A stretch of DNA of 43,191 nucleotides, taken from the IMG/VR virus record IMGVR_UViG_3300043788_000058, positions 1 through 43,191 of that record; one strand, given 5' to 3'. A program made the position numbers and the translations under genes. A model generated the notes under the pieces. That model ran no database searches. It had not been told where the DNA came from and saw only the letters and a list, made by a program, of their open reading frames with translations. Below, piece by piece: positions 1 through 8,552 of this stretch (its first letter is position 1; each line of letters begins with the position of its first letter). The stretch comes from a virus.

Positions 1-737
1 GCCGCGCCAGTATTAAACTCCACGCCTAACTGGTCTATGGTAAACGTCTGTACAGCTAGCAAAGGTAGGAGATACATTGTGCCCGTTACCCCTGCTGAAA
101 ATTGGTTACCGGCCACATAAGGGAACGGTAGTATCCAATTTCCCGCCGTAGGGCCGGGGAATATCGTGCTTCCACTGCTGCTCGATCCTGTGGGGCCGGT
201 AGGGCCTGTAACCGTCGATTGACTTCCGGTTGAACCTGTGTTACCGGTCGAACCGGTAGGACCGGTTGGACCGGTAGGTCCAGTACTACCAGTTGATCCG
301 GCAGAACCGTTAGTTCCTGCGGCTCCTGTAGCTCCGGTTGGACCGGTAGGTCCAGTACTACCAGTTGATCCGGCAGAACCGTTAGTTCCTGCGGCTCCTG
401 TAGCTCCGGTCAGTCCGGTAGGTCCAGTGCTACCAGTTGATCCGGCGGTGCCGTTAGTCCCCGCCGCGCCAGTAGCTCCTGTAGCTCCCGTGGTCCCTGT
501 AGCTCCCGTAGGTCCCGTATTACCGACAGCGCCGGCACTCCCGGTCGGTCCAAGTCCGCCAGTGCTTCCCGTAGGGCCTGTTCCACCGACGCCTCCCTGT
601 TGCAGCGCAAGGATATCAGCCGCCGCGCCGCTATCAAGTTCGTAGATTAGATCAAGAAGTTGCTTGGTGACGCCGCCCGGGTAATACTGGCTCGGCCGTT
701 CACCGTTAACGACTTCGGGTTGAGGGAGATACGACAT
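1..737 (-). CDS. Collagen-like tail fibre, C-terminus cut by window edge
   Basis: Reading leftwards from the ATG at 737-735, 245 codons stay open to the window edge. An N-terminal region of about 50 residues ([10 protein letters not shown], then a helical stretch ending ALQQGG) precedes a long Gly-X-Thr collagen-like stalk of about 125 residues rich in GPT, GST and GAT triplets. A globular domain begins around residue 195 (TAGNW, later [12 protein letters not shown]). That domain start resembles the C-terminal domain of the fibre at 15626-16648 ([17 protein letters not shown]), so the two are probably paralogous receptor-binding modules. The stalk contains a perfect 72-bp tandem repeat. It is likely a trimeric virion fibre; the sequence does not show which receptor it binds. 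Confidence 0.85.
   Translation of the reverse strand, partial: MSYLPQPEVVNGERPSQYYPGGVTKQLLDLIYELDSGAAADILALQQGGVGGTGPTGSTGGLGPTGSAGAVGNTGPTGATGTTGATGATGAAGTNGTAGSTGSTGPTGLTGATGAAGTNGSAGSTGSTGPTGPTGATGAAGTNGSAGSTGSTGPTGPTGPTGSTGNTGSTGSQSTVTGPTGPTGSSSSGSTIFPGPTAGNWILPFPYVAGNQFSAGVTGTMYLLPLLAVQTFTIDQLGVEFNTGA
277..420 (-). repeat. 72-bp perfect tandem repeat in collagen stalk
   Basis: Two directly adjacent, identical 72-bp units (277-348 and 349-420) encode 24 residues, or eight Gly-X-Y triplets, each. A diverged third unit follows from 421. Identity at third codon positions points to recent duplication and makes the stalk length potentially variable. Confidence 0.85.
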
Positions 738-740
738 GGG

Positions 741-1016
741 TTACCCCTTCGCATCGCCACGCCGGAAGCGCCCCTTACCGTCGTGCACGAGAGGGCCTGC
801 TTTGTAGCGATCTTCGCTTTCGGGTCCCAACAGCGTGGCGCGGCGCGGCAATACGCCTTCCTGTTTTCGCAGTACGTCGTCTAACCCGCGTGCGTCCGTT
901 ACGTAGTCGGGACGCTCTTGGCCGATATCGCGCAGCGCTTTTATCGCGGCCGTCGATATCCGCTCGATCTTGGCTGCGATCGACTGGTTGAGTACCATTC
1001 CGCGACGCTGGCTCAT
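741..1016 (-). CDS. Hypothetical protein, 91 aa, overlaps upstream frame
   Basis: The ATG at 1016-1014 has a good Shine-Dalgarno (GAGG, five bases upstream). The product is a charged, helical protein beginning MSQRRGMVLNQS with no recognised domain. An in-frame TAG lies just upstream of this start, so the frame does not extend further. It ends four bases before the fibre gene start and therefore looks like part of the same leftward operon. The reading frame of the neighbouring gene (775-1245) runs across most of it, which is unusual. Only one of the two frames has ordinary composition here, and it is this one. Confidence 0.55.
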   Translation of the reverse strand: MSQRRGMVLNQSIAAKIERISTAAIKALRDIGQERPDYVTDARGLDDVLRKQEGVLPRRATLLGPESEDRYKAGPLVHDGKGRFRRGDAKG

Positions 1017-1245
1017 GGAGACCTCGGAGTTTGAAGATCGCTAGCAGCTTCTCGGGCGGCAGCGATCGTGCATCGGTATAGCTCGCGCACATGAGCACGC
1101 GCTTCTGCGGGACTGTGACGATCGCCTTGTTCGAGAGGGCGACCGTCCACCAGTTGTCATCATCCTTCAGTTCGACCCAAAGCGAGTAGCCGCGGAGTTT
1201 CAGTTCCGGGACCTCGACCTCGGCACGAAACGTTACTACACTCAC
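775..1245 (-). CDS. Hypothetical protein with doubtful C-terminal half
   Basis: The first 75 or so residues (MSVVTFRAEVEV, later WVELKDDDNWW and MCASYTDARS) look like a real beta-rich protein. After AIFKLRG the frame becomes strongly arginine-rich, typical of an out-of-frame reading, and it overlaps the 741-1016 gene by 242 bases. The simplest readings are a short indel in the sequence, a genuine long overlap, or a frameshift joining this N-terminus to the next frame near 1016-1035. The start overlaps the stop of the 1242-1577 gene, consistent with translational coupling. Function unknown. Confidence 0.5.
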   Translation of the reverse strand: MSVVTFRAEVEVPELKLRGYSLWVELKDDDNWWTVALSNKAIVTVPQKRVLMCASYTDARSLPPEKLLAIFKLRGLHEPASRNGTQPVDRSQDRADIDGRDKSAARYRPRASRLRNGRTRVRRRTAKTGRRIAAPRHAVGTRKRRSLQSRPSRARR

Positions 1246-1577
1246 TGCCGTGGCATGACCGTCTTAAGAGACTTGTCACGTCCCTTTTCACCGGGGCCAG
1301 ACTTGGTGTACTCCTGCGGAGACCCCGGCTTGGCTTCGGTCTTGGTGAACTTGCTGTCCCCCACTGCCATGCCGGCCGTAAAGGGATCGGGCTCCTTCAT
1401 GAAGCTACGGGCGCGACCGAGGACCGGTCCGCCGGCAGCATAGGAGCCGACACGAACATCGCCGCCCTTGACGTAGCCGCCACGGGCATAGCTGTTGGTG
1501 TCGTTGTCCTCGTCCTTCTTGGTGTCGCTTTCGCCGCCGCTAGGCGCCGGCTTCGACGGGATCGGAAACGTCTTCAT
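1242..1577 (-). CDS. Small virion-associated-type protein with ARGG/AAGG motifs
   Basis: This 111-residue, Gly/Lys-rich, low-complexity protein carries YARGGYVKGG and YAAGGPVLGR. The pattern aromatic-A-x-G-G recurs in at least four other small or internal virion proteins in this window (for example at 1584-1943, 1972-6924, 8553-9881 and 23219-23557). No enzymatic motif is visible. The gene sits in a tight leftward run; its stop overlaps the start of the next gene. Such proteins are common in the late regions of podovirus-like phages, but their roles are mostly unknown. Confidence 0.65.
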   Translation of the reverse strand: MKTFPIPSKPAPSGGESDTKKDEDNDTNSYARGGYVKGGDVRVGSYAAGGPVLGRARSFMKEPDPFTAGMAVGDSKFTKTEAKPGSPQEYTKSGPGEKGRDKSLKTVMPRQ

Positions 1578-1583
1578 GGCACA

Positions 1584-1943
1584 TTACCTCTTGCCGTACA
1601 GGCGCTTGCCGACGGTGGGTCGGCTTTGCGGGTTGCCTATTGGAGCGTTCGTCGGGGGCGGCGCATAGGCACCTGCCACTCCCATGGTCGGCGGCGGGGC
1701 TGCGCCCATCGACACCACACCACCATCAGCAAGCCCCGTACCAAACGCATGAGCGCCACGGGCTTGGGCTTCCTTAGCGAGTTGCTTGTGCTCGACCGTA
1801 CCGCCATGCGCGAAGCTGGTATCCCCGTCCGCACGCGCGAAGTCACGGCCGACCTTCTGAGGAATGCCGGCTTTGGCAGCGAACTTCGGATCATGTGCAA
1901 CACCTTCCATCAGGCGGTGCTGGGCTGGGCTAGTCGAGGGCAT
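1584..1943 (-). CDS. Small conserved phage protein (MEGVAHDPKFAAKAGIPQKVG type)
   Basis: The start is placed at the ATG at 1943-1941 because GGAGG lies five bases upstream. The longer upstream reading would run into the 3' end of the preceding gene. The 119-residue product contains a helical stretch around residues 10-35 (MEGVAHDPKFAAKAGIP, QKVGRDFARAD) that I recognise from many small late proteins of podovirus-like phages. It then has FAHGGTVEHKQL and a Pro/Gly-rich tail. A 17-bp palindromic site (1954-1970) lies exactly between the upstream stop codon and this ribosome binding site, so expression of this gene may be controlled there. Confidence 0.7.
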   Translation of the reverse strand: MPSTSPAQHRLMEGVAHDPKFAAKAGIPQKVGRDFARADGDTSFAHGGTVEHKQLAKEAQARGAHAFGTGLADGGVVSMGAAPPPTMGVAGAYAPPPTNAPIGNPQSRPTVGKRLYGKR

Positions 1944-1953
1944 CGGAACCTCC

Positions 1954-1970
1954 GTTACAGTTACGGTAAC
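1954..1970. promoter_or_regulatory. Dispersed palindrome, intergenic copy (one mismatch)
   Basis: GTTACAG-TTA-CGGTAAC matches the GTTACCG-N3-CGGTAAC consensus at 13 of 14 fixed positions. It lies one base beyond the stop codon of the 1650-residue gene and directly upstream of the GGAGG of the 1584-1943 gene. Confidence 0.8.
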
Positions 1971-1971
1971 A

Positions 1972-4900
1972 TCAGCGGGTAAGCTTATTGTAAACGTTTT
2001 CCTCCCACCCGCGGTTCCCCTTGCGGGCACGCGCGGCGGCATCCTGCGCCTCCTTGACGGGCGAGTGGGCCTCATACGCGATGGCGGCAGGGGACGGGTT
2101 GCGGAAGTCTAAGGCTTGGTCACGGACGCTGCCCAGCGCGCCGCCCGGGGAGCGGCTCTCCAGCGCCTTGGACGCCATGGCATACGGCGCGATGAACGTC
2201 TTGGCGCCGGCGGCAGCGCCTTGGGTAGCAACCCGACCGGCTGCCTGAAGTCGGTTCGGACCCTTCGCCATGCGCGCCATGTCGCCCGGCTGCACGAACG
2301 GACGGCCGGCAAAATCGCGGTTCTTGTAGAGGTCATAGGCGCCGCCGACCAACGGTGACAAGGTGAGAGCGCTCGACGGACCCACGTTCAACAGGTCCTC
2401 CTTACCCTCCATCGCCCGGGCGACATGATTGGGGAGGGCTAACGGGCCTCGGCGCCGCGCCTCAGAATGGTTGTTCCCGGTCAGCGCCTGCGCAGCCTTA
2501 TCCCATAACGGGTAGACCGCGAACGCGAGAATACCAAGCGCCATCATCTTGCCGATGGCGTCCTTCCGTTCCTCGCCGGTCCCTTGGACGCTGTCCTTAA
2601 CGATATGCGCATAAGAGTTGAACACGCCATGGTGATAAGGTCCGAACGCAAAAAGAGTGTTGTCGCGCAGCGCGTTTGCTATGATACGCCCCCAGTTCTT
2701 GCCGCTGATCACGCGGCTCGGCACGCGGTAGTTCGGGAAGTGCTTCTCCACGTCGGTAATCGCCTCTTTCATTGTGCTTCCACCCTTCATCCGTTCCGCC
2801 ACTAGTTGGGTATAGAACATATCGTTAGCCATCCACATGATCTTGCTGGATGCGCGATAGATCGCGCGCGCGAGGTCGGCCGAGTTCCACTCAGGTCCAA
2901 ACACCCGAGCGATCGGGTCCCATTTCGACGGCTGACTGGCGATGGCGACGCCAGCCGCCTTAGCGATATTATGCAGTCGGTTCTGATTAAGCACACCACC
3001 GGTCTGAGTACCACCACCATGCTCACGGATAATATCTTGGAAGCGACGATAAGCCGGACTGTTAAGTCCCATCATCGTTCCAAGCGGTGACTTTACGATT
3101 GCGGTGTCTTGCGAGAGAACAGATCGAATGCTAAAGAGACTGGTTTCGTACAGGTCCTTGTACGCCTGCGGCTTAATCCATAACGAGCCGCGGGCGACAA
3201 ACCAGTGTGCGCCCACGTTCGCGATATGGAACGTCGGCAAAAGGAACAACATCTTTGTCACCTTCTCACTAAGGTTCCGGATCGCGTTCCACGCCTCATT
3301 TGACGTGAACCCGGGCGCTGCAAAATCGTCAAAGACTTCACGCACGCGAGGGTGCATATACCAATCCCTCATTTGCGGCATGACCGTCTTTTGCCACGGC
3401 TCGTCCTTCTTCGCCCATGCCTGTGCCTGTGCTGCATCCGGCGTGCCGAGCTTCCGCGACAATAGATCGGGCTTGAGGCTCTCCAGATACTGAAGGTGGG
3501 ATAGAATATCTCGCAATTCAGCGTTGGTAACATAGGCGCTCAGGATCGCGCTCTTGTAATATTTAGCAGGCTGGCCGTTGGAGAAGTTGGCATGCGCCTC
3601 GATCTCAGGGGTGAGCGCATCGCGTACCGTCTGCAAGACGTTATTGTGATCGCGGAACTGGGTCCCTACCGACGTATCAAACGCCGCGTTCTGTCGCAGC
3701 ACTGATCGGTGATTGTGCCACTCGCTGTAGCCGCGATCATTTTGAGAGACAATCGTCCGTTTACCGTTCGGGTCTTCAAGCGCCATGAACTCACGCTGCA
3801 TGGTCTGCTGGGCTGATAGTTTCAACCCGCGGCGGCGCGTTGCCATCACGTTGGCGACAGGGTCACCGCCGAAGTCCGGATGCAACCCCTGCGGAATACG
3901 CGACGTATGGCTGTGGACCTTGGGGCCAAGCGTCCCGGGCGCAAGGGCCTCGATTTGATCCGTGATATGGTCATTGTCTTCAAACACCGGATCAAGTTCC
4001 TTATAGTATGCATCGCGCTGATCCTTCGGCAAGCTGGCGATATCATCCCGCTCGCGGGCCAGATAAACATCGTCACCCTCCTTAAGAATATCCGAGTGCT
4101 GGGCTGCTTCCTTCTCACGATCAAGCCAGTTGGTATCGCCCATCTTGCGGACCTGATAAAAACCGTCGTCAACACTACGAGCATATTCTTCGCGCCATGA
4201 CGACGGCGCTCGCGCCATGAACCGCTTGGCGAACTGTTGCTTCTTAGGTCCGAGAAACCCACGGATGGATTGGATCAGACGTTGGGGGTTAAAGCTACCG
4301 TCCTCGTTGGTGAGGAAGTCCGCGGCGTCGTAATAATCAAGTCCCGGCTTCTGGCCGGCGCTACGTTCGCCCCAGTTCTCCGTCTCCCAGTCGCTCGCGT
4401 CGTGCTCGGCGGGACCGAACTCGCGCTCCCACGCCGCGCGGTCCTTCGGGTCAAGCGTCTTAGTCCATTCACCAATCGCGCTATCGATCGGATCGGTGGT
4501 AACACGCCGCTTGTTCATGGCAACATCGGTATCGACACGGTTCATGCCACGAACTTCGCGTCCAGTGGCGCCGCGGCGTAGCATGACTTCGTCCCGAATG
4601 AACTTCGCTACGTCGGCCGGCTTCACCTTGCCGGGCTCCAGCGGTTCGCCGGCGCGGTTGAACACCAGCTTGTAAGCATTACGCAGCCACTCCTGCGGGC
4701 CGGTGCGCTTTACCGGCATGGGACGGAGCGGGTGCTTGCCGAAGTTTTCCTCCTGCGCATGCGCGACGGCGTCTTGTAGCCGCTTCACGAACGCAGCGCG
4801 ATCCTCAAGGGTTGTCGGGACCTTGTCGTTCGGCGGCGGGAACTTTTCAAACGCAGCCTGCGCAGCATTCTGTGCATGACGCGCGGTGCGTGCCTCCGTC

Positions 4901-6924
4901 TCGGAGCCAGCGGTAATCGTCTCGCCTTCGTTCTGGACCACTGCGCGCGCGTTCTTCTTTTGGGTGGCGACGCGCTCCTGCTCCGTGGCGCGGCGCTCAG
5001 CGAGCCCGGGGTTCTGCGCTTCCTCCAGCATCTGGGTTGCGCGGGTATGCTCGTCCTCCGTCTGGGCGCGCTCCAGCAGCCGGCGCGCGGTCTGCGCCTT
5101 GGCTTCGTCCACCAGTCCGCTTCCCTCTTGCTGGGGCGCAGTGAGGTCACGTAGGATGCGCCGCACCGTCACGGCATGCTCCGGGCGGCTCTCGACCGCG
5201 TCGGCAACTTTGTCCATACCCAACTTGCGAAGCTGTGTTACCGTGTCGGTAACAGCCGCGTCGGCGATCTCGCTCGGCTTCTGGGGCTGATCCGGCTCTT
5301 GGGCGCCAGCGTCCTGCGTCCCTTCGTCAGGCTGGATCGCTGCCTTCTGTGCGGTGTCAATGTTGGCTTCAGCCGGCTCTAATGTCTCAAATGACGGCTT
5401 GACGCCGCTGCCACTACTCGACGGATGCACGTTGCTATCCGCCGTCGCGCGGTAGTCGCGCGCGCTCCCAACACTCAGCGGGTGGTCAGGGTTGCTGCCG
5501 ACAGTCGAAGAATTACGCGGGGGCGGCGCTTCTGCATGCGCGGTCCCGACCGTGCTGGCGTTGTTGCGCGCCGGCGTTGCCTCGCGCTTGGACGTGACGA
5601 TAAACTCTTTCGTCTTCTGCGGAGGCGGGCCGAGTTGCTCCGGGGTCGGTGTCACGTTGTCGATCGGCGCTGTCCCGGGCTGCGACTGGCCCGCGAGGTT
5701 CTCGTTGGCGACCTTCCCCTTCAGGCTGCGCGGGAGCCGCGACTTACCATAATTTATCCCAAGCGACTGCGCCGGTGCGCCCTGTTGGGGCTGTGTGCCG
5801 CCGGGGTTGTCCTGCATAATGGAGTTCCCCATGTCCTCAGGGAACCCGTGGCCGGCAGCACCTTGGCCTTCCGTGTTACCGAGGTCCGGGTACATGGTCT
5901 CGGGCTCAGGCCCCGGCTCAACCGTCTGCCCCTGCTCCCAGTCCGTGCCCTTAGTGTAGTCGGGGCTGTATTGGTTCTCGTTGTCCGGCGGGTTCTCGGC
6001 GACGGGCTCCGTCTCCTCGCGCTCGTCCGGTCGCCCGGGCCGCCCTTCGGGAGGCACTTGCTCCGGGTTCCAGAAGGCACGTGAGCGCGCCTGTCCAGCG
6101 TTGATCGCCGCCTGCGTCGCAGCCGGGAGCCGACCCCGGATATTCTCCGCGGCTTGTGTCCCGACCCCTTCCAGCGCGCTCCCGATCCGGGTCCGCTTGT
6201 TCATCAGGGCCATGGCGCCGGACGCCAACGCGATCTTGCCGGGGTCGAGGTCCTCGCCTTGCAGCTTCTCTTGTCCCGCTTCCAGCCCGGCGCCGACCGT
6301 CGCCGGCAGAACGCGGGTCGCGAGCTTCCCGGCCGTGGACGGGTTGAACGCAAGTAGGTTCGGCGCCAGTTCACCAGCCATGGCCGCATACGGATGCGCC
6401 TCCACGTCAGCGGTACGGCTGGCTGTGTCGAGCAGCCCGAGCTTCTCAAGAATGTAGTCTTGGACCTTGGACACCGCGGCGCCGCCTAGCATGGCGCCCC
6501 CGATGCCGCCGATCAAGCCCCCGAGAGGCACAGTGATAGGGGCGATCGGGACGGGAAGGGCGCCTATCGCAGCGCCGAGTTCACCGCCAACCACCGCGCC
6601 CGCAATGCCACCAGCCGCCGGGAGTGCGCCGCGTGCCGCCCCGCGGGCGAATGCGCCGGCCGCGGAAGGCTCGCCAACGGTATACCCCTTTGCCTTGATT
6701 TCGTCGTCGGAGATTACCGGCCAGTCGGTATCAGCCTCAGAGGGCTCATTATCGCCGACGGTATATCCCTTTGCCTTGATTTCGTCGTCGGAGATTACCG
6801 GCCAGTCGGTCTCAGAAGGTCCTTCAACCGTGCCACCTTCGGCAAAAGCTAGCGTACTGCCGGCCGAACGAATGGTATCCGCTGCCGGGCTATCCGCGAG
6901 TTGTGCCAGCTTCGGGTTGGCCAC
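1972..6924 (-). CDS. Very large internal virion / ejection-type protein, 1650 aa
   Basis: This is the largest gene in the window. It starts with GTG (6924-6922) behind GGAG. The N-terminus has AFAEGG and two copies of a DWPVISDDEIKAKGYTVG peptide (about residues 40-57 and 67-84). A Gly/Ala-rich glycine-zipper-like hydrophobic stretch follows (about 88-150) that could insert in a membrane. A long, charged, low-complexity middle (about 270-680) leads to a helical C-terminal half. Size, glycine-zipper-like segment and position next to other internal-virion-type genes suggest a protein packaged in the head and ejected with DNA, as for podovirus internal core proteins. No catalytic motif is evident. 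It carries one palindromic site at 5237-5253. Confidence 0.75.
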   Translation of the reverse strand: MANPKLAQLADSPAADTIRSAGSTLAFAEGGTVEGPSETDWPVISDDEIKAKGYTVGDNEPSEADTDWPVISDDEIKAKGYTVGEPSAAGAFARGAARGALPAAGGIAGAVVGGELGAAIGALPVPIAPITVPLGGLIGGIGGAMLGGAAVSKVQDYILEKLGLLDTASRTADVEAHPYAAMAGELAPNLLAFNPSTAGKLATRVLPATVGAGLEAGQEKLQGEDLDPGKIALASGAMALMNKRTRIGSALEGVGTQAAENIRGRLPAATQAAINAGQARSRAFWNPEQVPPEGRPGRPDEREETEPVAENPPDNENQYSPDYTKGTDWEQGQTVEPGPEPETMYPDLGNTEGQGAAGHGFPEDMGNSIMQDNPGGTQPQQGAPAQSLGINYGKSRLPRSLKGKVANENLAGQSQPGTAPIDNVTPTPEQLGPPPQKTKEFIVTSKREATPARNNASTVGTAHAEAPPPRNSSTVGSNPDHPLSVGSARDYRATADSNVHPSSSGSGVKPSFETLEPAEANIDTAQKAAIQPDEGTQDAGAQEPDQPQKPSEIADAAVTDTVTQLRKLGMDKVADAVESRPEHAVTVRRILRDLTAPQQEGSGLVDEAKAQTARRLLERAQTEDEHTRATQMLEEAQNPGLAERRATEQERVATQKKNARAVVQNEGETITAGSETEARTARHAQNAAQAAFEKFPPPNDKVPTTLEDRAAFVKRLQDAVAHAQEENFGKHPLRPMPVKRTGPQEWLRNAYKLVFNRAGEPLEPGKVKPADVAKFIRDEVMLRRGATGREVRGMNRVDTDVAMNKRRVTTDPIDSAIGEWTKTLDPKDRAAWEREFGPAEHDASDWETENWGERSAGQKPGLDYYDAADFLTNEDGSFNPQRLIQSIRGFLGPKKQQFAKRFMARAPSSWREEYARSVDDGFYQVRKMGDTNWLDREKEAAQHSDILKEGDDVYLARERDDIASLPKDQRDAYYKELDPVFEDNDHITDQIEALAPGTLGPKVHSHTSRIPQGLHPDFGGDPVANVMATRRRGLKLSAQQTMQREFMALEDPNGKRTIVSQNDRGYSEWHNHRSVLRQNAAFDTSVGTQFRDHNNVLQTVRDALTPEIEAHANFSNGQPAKYYKSAILSAYVTNAELRDILSHLQYLESLKPDLLSRKLGTPDAAQAQAWAKKDEPWQKTVMPQMRDWYMHPRVREVFDDFAAPGFTSNEAWNAIRNLSEKVTKMLFLLPTFHIANVGAHWFVARGSLWIKPQAYKDLYETSLFSIRSVLSQDTAIVKSPLGTMMGLNSPAYRRFQDIIREHGGGTQTGGVLNQNRLHNIAKAAGVAIASQPSKWDPIARVFGPEWNSADLARAIYRASSKIMWMANDMFYTQLVAERMKGGSTMKEAITDVEKHFPNYRVPSRVISGKNWGRIIANALRDNTLFAFGPYHHGVFNSYAHIVKDSVQGTGEERKDAIGKMMALGILAFAVYPLWDKAAQALTGNNHSEARRRGPLALPNHVARAMEGKEDLLNVGPSSALTLSPLVGGAYDLYKNRDFAGRPFVQPGDMARMAKGPNRLQAAGRVATQGAAAGAKTFIAPYAMASKALESRSPGGALGSVRDQALDFRNPSPAAIAYEAHSPVKEAQDAAARARKGNRGWEENVYNKLTR
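5237..5253. promoter_or_regulatory. Dispersed palindrome, perfect copy
   Basis: GTTACCG-TGT-CGGTAAC. It is inside the 1650-residue gene and encodes V-T-D-T-V-T on the minus strand, far from either gene end. Confidence 0.85.
6677..6810 (-). repeat. 81-bp-period direct duplication (two 53-bp copies)
   Basis: Copies at 6677-6729 and 6758-6810 differ at one base and encode the duplicated DWPVISDDEIKAKGYTVG peptide near the N-terminus of the 1650-residue protein. Near identity at DNA level indicates a recent duplication. Confidence 0.85.
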
Positions 6925-6935
6925 CGTCGTCTCCG

Positions 6936-8549
6936 TTACTGGTTGGCGTAGACCGGCTCACCAGTCGCCTTGACGCCAATTTGTCGCCGTACGTTTTGAC
7001 CACTGGGGCTAGCCCCTGTTTGCGGAGCAGTTGCACCATTAACGACCGGCGCCGCCGGCGCTCGTGTCGGTTGAGTTTGCCCGAAGATACCATGGACATC
7101 AACTCCCTGCTTCTTCAACTCGGCGAACACAGTATCGAGGTCCTGCCCTTGGGCGGTCATACCCTTGATCGCAGACTGAATAATTCCACCTTGTGTCTTT
7201 TCTTGGTCCGTCGCCGATTGACGCGACATCTTGAGACCAAGAGCCATCATATCATTCTTCATCTTCTGGTCAAAGCGCTTATTCTCGGCGTCCTGTCGGA
7301 TGCGCTGGATATTCTCGCCATGCACACCGCGAATATCCCACATTTTCTCGCGCCCCTCCGCCCCGATCTTGGCGCTCTCCACTGTGGCAGCACCGCGGGT
7401 ATTCGCCACGTTCTCGGATGCAGTCCCGCGCGTCTGTGCGACGCGAAGCAGGTTCTCGCCCTTCTCGCGCTCCAACTGTAGCTGGTGTGCGCGGGCCTCG
7501 CGCTGCTGCTTCTGCGCTACCATGAACTCGTTCTGCTTCTGCCGCTCGGCCCAGCCGCCGCCCGGGTGCATCATTTCAGCCTGCGTGCGATCCTCTGCGT
7601 CGGGAGCCGCCGGCTGCGGCTGCGCCTGAGTTTGATCGCTCACACCGGCTGTCGCACCAAGCGCCTGCATGGCCGCATGCGGCCCGTGCACAAGAACACT
7701 ATACCCAAGACCGTTCTGGGTCCCAAGGAGCTTCTGGAACTGCGTGGGATTAAGCGTGTATGCCTGCGGCTGACCATCCGGGTCCGTTACCGTTGCGGTA
7801 ACATTTCCGTGGTTCGCCTCGAAATGGATACTTTCCTCGACCGGCAAGTTCTTGAACGCGCGGTTCGCGGCATCGACGGCCGAGCCGATATTGCCGGCGC
7901 CGACAGCGTTTGCAGCATAGAACCGGAGCGCGTCATACTTCTGGACCTGACCTTGCATCAACGCCGCGGCGGCGGCCGGACCCGCCTTTTCTGTCGCATA
8001 CTCCAAGGCGTCCAACGACTGCTGGTTGGGCGACTTGATGTTGTTCGGGTCCACAGCGTTGACGAGCGCGGACTGGGTCTGCGGGTCCATGGCGTTCGAG
8101 CCGCGAAGGAAGTTCGTCAAGCGACGATGAAGGTCTCCCATGAGCGGACCACCGAGCACGTTAGCCGCCGTAGTATCAGCCGCAGCTAACGCGCCCGGGA
8201 TTTTCTTGGTGACGCTCCAGTCCTGCGCCGGGAGCGCGTTCCACGCCGTCTTCGCGGCGTCGAGCGGGTTACCCTGTGGGCCGCCCGACGAGATACCATA
8301 GCTGGAGAGAAGATGCTGGAGCGTGCTCTCCACGATGGCGGACATTTTCCGCTGCGCCGGCCCCAAATCAAACTGTGTAGACTGCGGCGGGGCCTGATCG
8401 TTGTCGGGTCCTTCGGTTCCAGTCACGGCGCCCGCGTCCGGTGCAGTCGTGGACTGTTCCGCAGTGGTCGCGTCAGTGTCCTGCGCATCCGGTGCGGTGG
8501 TCGGGATCGCACCTTCGTTCTCGTCCGTAAACTCGTCCGTGTCGGCCAT
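6936..8549 (-). CDS. Internal virion-type protein, 537 aa, coiled coil
   Basis: ATG at 8549-8547 with GGAG six bases upstream, overlapping the stop of the preceding gene. The N-terminal 60 residues are acidic, Thr/Ala/Pro-rich and probably disordered. A helical middle follows, then a long charged coiled-coil stretch (about residues 330-470, beginning GGWAERQKQNEF) and a Gly/Pro-rich end. No enzyme motif is seen. It sits between two other presumptive internal virion genes, so a role in the ejected core or as a structural scaffold is likely. One perfect palindrome lies at 7786-7802, encoding V-T-A-T-V-T. Confidence 0.65.
   Translation of the reverse strand: MADTDEFTDENEGAIPTTAPDAQDTDATTAEQSTTAPDAGAVTGTEGPDNDQAPPQSTQFDLGPAQRKMSAIVESTLQHLLSSYGISSGGPQGNPLDAAKTAWNALPAQDWSVTKKIPGALAAADTTAANVLGGPLMGDLHRRLTNFLRGSNAMDPQTQSALVNAVDPNNIKSPNQQSLDALEYATEKAGPAAAAALMQGQVQKYDALRFYAANAVGAGNIGSAVDAANRAFKNLPVEESIHFEANHGNVTATVTDPDGQPQAYTLNPTQFQKLLGTQNGLGYSVLVHGPHAAMQALGATAGVSDQTQAQPQPAAPDAEDRTQAEMMHPGGGWAERQKQNEFMVAQKQQREARAHQLQLEREKGENLLRVAQTRGTASENVANTRGAATVESAKIGAEGREKMWDIRGVHGENIQRIRQDAENKRFDQKMKNDMMALGLKMSRQSATDQEKTQGGIIQSAIKGMTAQGQDLDTVFAELKKQGVDVHGIFGQTQPTRAPAAPVVNGATAPQTGASPSGQNVRRQIGVKATGEPVYANQ
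7786..7802. promoter_or_regulatory. Dispersed palindrome, perfect copy
   Basis: GTTACCG-TTG-CGGTAAC within the 537-residue gene, in the V-T-x-x-V-T frame. Confidence 0.85.
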
Positions 8550-8552
8550 GGC

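Noticed and set aside
410-637. 75-residue minus-strand frame in the fibre gene
   Set aside because: It is an out-of-frame reading of the collagen stalk; the other minus frame has a clear start, stalk and tip.
238-645. Regular short repeats resembling a CRISPR array
   Set aside because: The repeats are codon-level Gly-X-Y repeats of a fibre stalk, not direct repeats with unique spacers.
5425-6084. 219-residue plus-strand frame
   Set aside because: It is antisense to the low-complexity middle of the giant virion gene and has no supporting start signal.
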